DNA of 10,758 nt from Flavobacteriaceae bacterium. Its GTDB lineage: Bacteria > Bacteroidota > Bacteroidia > Flavobacteriales > Flavobacteriaceae. The stretch covers positions 1 to 10,758 of the forward strand of contig JAURBD010000050.1 of assembly GCA_030829155.1 (NCBI GenBank), read 5' to 3'. The notes under the pieces were generated by a model, which was given only the letters and a program-made list of their open reading frames with translations, was not told the origin of the DNA and ran no database searches. Position 1 is the first letter of the stretch. Each line of letters opens with the position of its first letter. Shown here piece by piece: positions 6,075 through 10,758 of the stretch. The translations under genes were made by a program, and so were the position numbers.

Positions 6075-7289
6075 TTATTTCAACATTAGGATTGCTTTTT
6101 TCAATCCCTTTATCAGGGTGTCAATTTCTTTCCTAGTGTTGTAGAAAGAAAATGAAATCCGAATAGTTCCAGGGATTTTATAAAAATCCATAATAGGTTG
6201 TGCACAATGATGTCCAGTTCGAACGGCTATTCCCATTTTATCCAAAATACTTCCAATGTCATAAGGGTGTATATCATCTACATTAAAAGATATTACTGCA
6301 GTTTTATGGGGAGCTTCTCCATAGATCTTTACCCCATCAATTTCTTTCAGTTGTTCTGTTGCATAAATCAAAAGTTCTTGCTCATAGGCTGCGATAGTTT
6401 CAAAGCGAATAGCATTCATATAATCTAATGCTGCTCCAAATGCAATTCCTCCAGCTATATTAGGAGTCCCTGCTTCAAACTTGTGTGGTAAATCTGCATA
6501 AGTAGTTTTTTCGAAGCTAACTTCAGCAATCATTTCACCCCCACCTTGATAGGGAGGGAGTTGATTTAGTAGTTCTTCTTTTCCATACAACATTCCTACC
6601 CCAGTTGGCCCACACAATTTGTGTGCAGAAGTAACATAATAATCAACTTCCAGGGCTTGTACATCAGCTTTTATGTGGGGAGAGGCTTGTGCTCCATCAA
6701 TCAGAACTTTTGCTCCGCTTACATGAGCAAGTTTGATGATTTCTTCAATCGGATTTACTGTTCCCAGAGCATTGGAAACATGATTTACAAAAACTAGTTT
6801 GGTTTTTTTTGAAAGTAAATCCTTGTAGGCATCGATATCTAGAACACCTGCTTCATCCATAGGTACTACTTTCAAAAGTGCTCCCGTTCGGTCACAAAGC
6901 ATTTGCCAGGGAACAATATTAGAATGATGCTCCATTGCCGAAGCTATTAATTCGTCTCCAGCTTGAAGAAGTTTACTGTAACCCGAAGCGACAATATTAA
7001 TGCTGTGGGTTGTTCCTGAAGTAAAGATTATTTCATGAGCTCTAGCCGCATTGAAATGATGCTGGATTTTTTGCCTTGCATTTTCATAGACATCAGTTGC
7101 TTCTTGACTTAGAGCGTGAACTCCCCTATGAATATTGGAGTTATAATTTCGGTAGTAATTTGAGATAACCTCAATTACCTGATTGGGAGTTTGAGAAGTT
7201 GCCGCATTATCAAAATAAATTAGAGGTTGCCCGTTAACGGTTCGCTCTAATATTGGAAAATCTTTTCGTATTTCGTTTACGTCAAACAT
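6075..7289 (-). CDS. sufS: cysteine desulfurase SufS
   Basis: SufS is a PLP-dependent group II cysteine desulfurase. It converts cysteine to alanine and leaves a persulfide on its active cysteine. The protein has 404 residues, the normal length. Seen features: YFDNAATSQTP (25-35), the EHHSN segment (120-124) whose first His stacks on PLP, IDGAQASPH (197-205), the PLP Schiff-base lysine at 224 in SAHKLCGPTG, and the catalytic Cys362 in RTGHHCAQP (357-365). The EAGTPN motif is at 272-277. These positions are two lower than E. coli SufS Lys226 and Cys364. The partner is SufE, encoded 21 bp downstream. The ATG at 7287-7289 is 3 bp after the sufD stop, which supports translational coupling. There are no anomalies. 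Confidence 0.97.
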   Translation of the reverse strand: MFDVNEIRKDFPILERTVNGQPLIYFDNAATSQTPNQVIEVISNYYRNYNSNIHRGVHALSQEATDVYENARQKIQHHFNAARAHEIIFTSGTTHSINIVASGYSKLLQAGDELIASAMEHHSNIVPWQMLCDRTGALLKVVPMDEAGVLDIDAYKDLLSKKTKLVFVNHVSNALGTVNPIEEIIKLAHVSGAKVLIDGAQASPHIKADVQALEVDYYVTSAHKLCGPTGVGMLYGKEELLNQLPPYQGGGEMIAEVSFEKTTYADLPHKFEAGTPNIAGGIAFGAALDYMNAIRFETIAAYEQELLIYATEQLKEIDGVKIYGEAPHKTAVISFNVDDIHPYDIGSILDKMGIAVRTGHHCAQPIMDFYKIPGTIRISFSFYNTRKEIDTLIKGLKKAILMLK

Positions 7290-7292
7290 TCT

Positions 7293-8609
7293 TTATAAAT
7301 CGTGTCCTATGTTAACTCCCAATTTGTTGGCAATTAACTTGTTGATTCTTGCTTTAAGAGTTGGTATTTTAACAGATTCCAAAACATTATTTGCAAAAGC
7401 ATAGGTTAATAATCCTTTAGCTTCTTTCTTTGGAATTCCTCTAGATCTTAAGTAAAATAATGCATCTTCATCCAATTGTCCTATGGTACATCCGTGTGAA
7501 CATTTTACATCATCAGCAAAAATCTCTAGTTGAGGTTTGGTGTTGATGGTAGCTGTATCGTCCAACAAAATGTTATTATTTTTTTGGAATGCGTTTGTTT
7601 TTTGAGCAATTCGATTTACATAAATTTTACCGTTAAAAACACCTACTGATTTGTCTGAATAAATTCCTTTATAGTCTTGATGACTTTCACAATTGGGTTG
7701 TGCATGATCTACCAATGTAAAATGATCTACGTGTTGTTGATCTCCAATAATAGTAACTCCTTTCATTATTGAATCAATATATTCTCCTTTTTGGTAAAAG
7801 TTTAAGTTATTCCGAGTCAGTTTTCCTCCAAAGGAAAATGTATGAACACTTACATTGCTTTTCGTCTTTTGAGCAACATAAGTGTTGTCAATTAGAGAAG
7901 CTTCATCTAAGTCATTTTGAACCTTATAATAATCAATCACTGCTTTTTTAGCAGCAAAAATTTCGGTTACAGAATTTGACATAATTTGATGGGGAACCAA
8001 ACTTTGATGACGCTCAACAATTTGCACTTGGGCATTCTCTTCAACAACAATCAAATTTCTTGGTTGTAATAAAATTGGGCCTTGCTTACCAGTGGCAAAA
8101 TGTAATATCTGAATAGGTTTTTCTGCTACAACTGATTTGGGAATAAAAATATAAGCTCCTTCTTTGGTGAAAGATGTATTCAATGCGGTGAGGTTATCAT
8201 CTTTTTTTGCAATAGTATTGAAATACGTTGTTATGGTTTTCTTGTATTTATCTTTAGAAAGCGCAGCAGATAAAAGACAAACATCAATGCCATCGTGTGT
8301 CGTATCCGACAAAAATGGAGAATATACTCCATCGATAAAAACAATTTTGTAGGTATCAATCTCAAATAAAAAATATTTTTTTACATCTTTTAACTCAATT
8401 GTAGTTTCCTCTTTTGGGAAAATTGAATAATCACTTTTAATCAATTTTGCCAAGGAGGTGTACTTCCATGCTTCATCTTTCTTGGAAGGAAATCCATTTT
8501 CCTCAAAATGTTTCAAACTTTCGGTTCGGATTTCATGAACTGGTGAAGAAAGATCTAGCTGTTCTTCAAAAGCCATAAAAGAGGAAATTAATTTTTCTTT
8601 CAACTCCAT
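7293..8609 (-). CDS. sufD: Fe-S cluster assembly scaffold protein SufD
   Basis: SufD pairs with SufB in the SufBC2D scaffold on which Fe-S clusters are built. The protein has 438 residues. The N-terminal helical part includes KKDEAWKYTSL (43-53). The central beta-helix follows (about 150-370), with VDHFTLVDHAQPNCESHQDYKG at about 294-315. The C-terminal signature KCSHGCTIGQLDEDALFYL (369-387) holds His372, which aligns with E. coli SufD His360, a residue implicated in cluster assembly at the SufB-SufD interface. SRGIPKKEA (389-397) marks the C-terminal helical region. The order of motifs separates it from SufB, which is encoded two genes upstream. It starts 2 bp after the sufC stop and ends 3 bp before the sufS ATG. 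Confidence 0.96.
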   Translation of the reverse strand: MELKEKLISSFMAFEEQLDLSSPVHEIRTESLKHFEENGFPSKKDEAWKYTSLAKLIKSDYSIFPKEETTIELKDVKKYFLFEIDTYKIVFIDGVYSPFLSDTTHDGIDVCLLSAALSKDKYKKTITTYFNTIAKKDDNLTALNTSFTKEGAYIFIPKSVVAEKPIQILHFATGKQGPILLQPRNLIVVEENAQVQIVERHQSLVPHQIMSNSVTEIFAAKKAVIDYYKVQNDLDEASLIDNTYVAQKTKSNVSVHTFSFGGKLTRNNLNFYQKGEYIDSIMKGVTIIGDQQHVDHFTLVDHAQPNCESHQDYKGIYSDKSVGVFNGKIYVNRIAQKTNAFQKNNNILLDDTATINTKPQLEIFADDVKCSHGCTIGQLDEDALFYLRSRGIPKKEAKGLLTYAFANNVLESVKIPTLKARINKLIANKLGVNIGHDL

Positions 8610-8611
8610 AA

Positions 8612-9361
8612 CTAGTTGACTAATTGTTTAATCCAATCGTATCCTTTTGCCTCCAACTCGTGAGCAAGTTCTTTAGTTCCTGACTTTACAATTTTACCGT
8701 CGTGAAGTACATGAACAAAATCGGGTACGATGTAATCCAGCAAACGCTGGTAGTGAGTAATTACCACAACAGCATTTTCTTTGCTTTTTAATTTATTTAC
8801 TCCGTTTGCAACAATCTTAAGGGCATCGATATCTAAACCCGAATCAGTCTCATCTAAAATAGCTAGTTTGGGTTCCAACATGGCCATTTGAAAAATTTCG
8901 TTTCGTTTCTTTTCTCCACCCGAAAAACCTTCGTTCAAAGAACGAGACAAAAACTTTGAGTCAATTTCTAAAAGAGCTGCTTTTTCACGAATATTTTTCA
9001 ACATATCCTTTGCAGGCATATCTTCTAAACCTTGTGCTTTTCGTGAAGCATTGATTGCTGTTTTGATAAAATTAGTTACTGTAACTCCAGGGATTTCAAC
9101 AGGATATTGAAAGGAAAGAAAAATTCCTTTGTGGGCGCGTTCTTCAGCATCAATCTCCTCCAAACTTTCACCACTGAGAGAAATTGTTCCTTTCTCAACT
9201 TCATAATCTTCGTTTCCTGCAATTACTGAGGAAAGAGTACTTTTCCCAGATCCATTAGGACCCATTATTGCATGAACTTCTCCAGCTTTTACTTCAAGAT
9301 TAATTCCTTTTAAAATTTCTTTACCTTCTACAGTTGCATGTAGATCATTTATTAATAACAT
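8612..9361 (-). CDS. sufC: Fe-S cluster assembly ATPase SufC
   Basis: SufC is a cytosolic ABC-type ATPase that binds SufB and SufD and drives conformational change of the scaffold, rather than transporting anything. The protein has 249 residues and a complete ATPase: Walker A GPNGSGKS (34-41), Q-loop Gln85 in SFQYP, signature FSGGEKKR (146-153), Walker B LAILDET (167-173) with catalytic Glu171, and switch His203 in VITHYQ. The signature SGGEKKRNEI and the segment SGLDIDALK (174-182) are typical of SufC and separate it from transporter ATPases. The ATG at 9359-9361 lies 13 bp after the sufB stop, and sufD follows after 2 bp. Confidence 0.97.
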   Translation of the reverse strand: MLLINDLHATVEGKEILKGINLEVKAGEVHAIMGPNGSGKSTLSSVIAGNEDYEVEKGTISLSGESLEEIDAEERAHKGIFLSFQYPVEIPGVTVTNFIKTAINASRKAQGLEDMPAKDMLKNIREKAALLEIDSKFLSRSLNEGFSGGEKKRNEIFQMAMLEPKLAILDETDSGLDIDALKIVANGVNKLKSKENAVVVITHYQRLLDYIVPDFVHVLHDGKIVKSGTKELAHELEAKGYDWIKQLVN

Positions 9362-9374
9362 ATTTTATGTAATC

Positions 9375-10758
9375 TTAACCCACCGAACCTTCGAGGGAAA
9401 TTTCTAATAATTTTTGTGCCTCTACGGCAAATTCCATAGGAAGCTTGTTTAAAACTTCTTTGCTAAACCCATTTACAATTAGCGCAATTGCTTTCTCGGT
9501 ATCAATTCCTCGTTGATTGCAATAAAAAATTTGATCTTCTCCAATTTTGCTTGTAGTAGCTTCATGCTCTATTTGAGCTGAATTATTTTTTGCCTCAATG
9601 TATGGAAAAGTATGTGCTCCACATAAATCACCCATTAGTAAAGAATCACATTGAGAAAAATTTCTAGCATTAACTGCTCTGGGCTGAACTTGCACTAATC
9701 CTCGATAACTATTTTGAGAATGACCCGCAGAAATTCCTTTGGATATAATTGTGCTTTTAGTGTTTTTCCCTAAGTGAACCATTTTAGTCCCCGTGTCTGC
9801 TTGCTGAAAATTATTGGTTACTGCTATTGAATAAAACTCCCCGATAGAATTGTCTCCTTTTAAAATACAAGAAGGGTATTTCCATGTTACAGCTGAGCCA
9901 GTTTCTACCTGTGTCCATGAAATTTTTGCTCGATTATGACAAATCCCTCTTTTGGTTACAAAGTTGAAAACTCCACCTTTACCCTCTTTGTCACCAGGAT
10001 ACCAATTTTGTACTGTTGAATATTTAATTTCTGCATCATCCATTGCCACCAACTCTACAACCGCAGCGTGCAATTGATTTTCGTCCCGAGATGGTGCTGT
10101 ACATCCCTCTAAATAGCTTACATAACTCGATTCATCAGCAACAACAAGCGTACGTTCGAATTGTCCTGTTCCAGCTTGATTTATCCTGAAATAAGTGGAT
10201 AACTCCATAGGACAACGAACGCCTTTAGGGATGTAGCAAAACGATCCATCTGAAAAAACAGCTGAATTAAGAGCAGCATAAAAATTGTCTTTGACAGGAA
10301 CAACAGTTCCAATGTATTTTTTTACCAATTCGGGATGTTCTTTTATTGCCTCAGAAATAGAACAAAATATGATTCCTTTTTCTGCTAGTGTATCCCGAAA
10401 TGTAGTGGCTACAGAAACAGAATCTACAACAATATCAACAGCAACACCAGCCAATTTTTTTTGCTCGTCTATTGAAATTCCTAATTTTTTGAAAGTATCT
10501 AATAATTCTGGATCAACCTCATCAAGACTTTCATATTTATCTTTCTTTTTAGGTGCAGAATAATATGAAATTGCTTGAAAATCAGGTTTTGTATATTGAA
10601 CGTTATGCCACTCTGGCTCCGTCATTTCAACCCAAGATCGGTAAGCGTTTAAACGCCATTCTGTCATCCATTCTGGTTCCTCTTTCCGTTTAGAAATAGC
10701 ACGAACGATGTCTTCATTCAGACCAATTGGGAATGTATCTGAATCAATGTCTGTGTAA
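9375..10758 (-). CDS. sufB: Fe-S cluster assembly scaffold protein SufB (5' end cut off by the window)
   Basis: SufB is the main scaffold subunit of SufBC2D, where sulfur is received and the nascent cluster forms. The reading frame runs past the first internal Met (10665-10667) to the right edge, adding 30 residues that match the family N-terminus (FPIGLNEDIVRAIS). A gene call starting at 10667 would therefore be wrong. In all, 460 residues are visible, and about 20 are probably missing. Counting from the first complete codon, Cys219 (LEGCTAP), Cys370 (SQCDSLL) and Glu399 (EHEA) correspond in spacing to E. coli SufB Cys254, Cys405 and Glu434, residues implicated in sulfur receipt and cluster formation. 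GAHTFPYIEAKNNSAQIEHEA is the diagnostic C-terminal segment. The operon promoter must lie outside the window. Confidence 0.96.
   Translation of the reverse strand, partial: YTDIDSDTFPIGLNEDIVRAISKRKEEPEWMTEWRLNAYRSWVEMTEPEWHNVQYTKPDFQAISYYSAPKKKDKYESLDEVDPELLDTFKKLGISIDEQKKLAGVAVDIVVDSVSVATTFRDTLAEKGIIFCSISEAIKEHPELVKKYIGTVVPVKDNFYAALNSAVFSDGSFCYIPKGVRCPMELSTYFRINQAGTGQFERTLVVADESSYVSYLEGCTAPSRDENQLHAAVVELVAMDDAEIKYSTVQNWYPGDKEGKGGVFNFVTKRGICHNRAKISWTQVETGSAVTWKYPSCILKGDNSIGEFYSIAVTNNFQQADTGTKMVHLGKNTKSTIISKGISAGHSQNSYRGLVQVQPRAVNARNFSQCDSLLMGDLCGAHTFPYIEAKNNSAQIEHEATTSKIGEDQIFYCNQRGIDTEKAIALIVNGFSKEVLNKLPMEFAVEAQKLLEISLEGSVG

Noticed and set aside
9375..10667. sufB beginning at the Met at 10665-10667
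   Set aside because: The frame continues upstream to the window edge with residues matching the SufB family N-terminus, so this Met is internal.

Overview
The window looks like a chromosomal segment of a Bacteroidota bacterium, most likely a member of the Flavobacteriia. The evidence is the low GC content (roughly one third by eye), the lack of obvious Shine-Dalgarno sequences, a Bacteroidota-type TAnnTTTG promoter element, the DUF2480 family, and a suf operon ordered sufB-C-D-S-E-DUF59-DUF2480. It contains mostly housekeeping genes. I see no phage, insertion sequence, CRISPR array, tRNA or rRNA.

Left block (1-2899, + strand): the tail of an unidentified gene, a DUF1080 (3-keto-disaccharide hydrolase-like) lipoprotein, a YicC-family RNA-processing protein, guanylate kinase (gmk) and nicotinate-nucleotide adenylyltransferase (nadD). 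The first four lie 0 to 9 bp apart, so they probably share one transcript. nadD follows a 21-bp gap that holds a good -7 element, placed so close to the ATG that the nadD transcript may be leaderless.

Middle (2900-4787): a GT-B glycosyltransferase on the - strand converges on nadD with only 9 bp between the stop codons. It has no usable ATG at its 5' end and must start at TTG. Upstream of it lie about 595 bp without an intact gene. The part nearest the suf operon carries what looks like a small decayed lipoprotein gene on the - strand. The rest is AT-rich, unexplained sequence with clustered TCGA palindromes.

Right block (4788-10758, - strand, read right to left): sufB (5' end cut by the window edge), sufC, sufD, sufS, sufE, a DUF59/MIP18 protein and a DUF2480 protein, spaced 2 to 21 bp apart as one operon. 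SufS extracts sulfur from cysteine as a persulfide, SufE relays it, and the SufBCD ATPase scaffold builds the Fe-S cluster. The DUF59 protein probably helps maturation or transfer. The DUF2480 protein has no established function, but its place in the operon and its cysteines make it a candidate Fe-S assembly factor. It is the most interesting protein here. I did not find clear evidence of a wholly new system.
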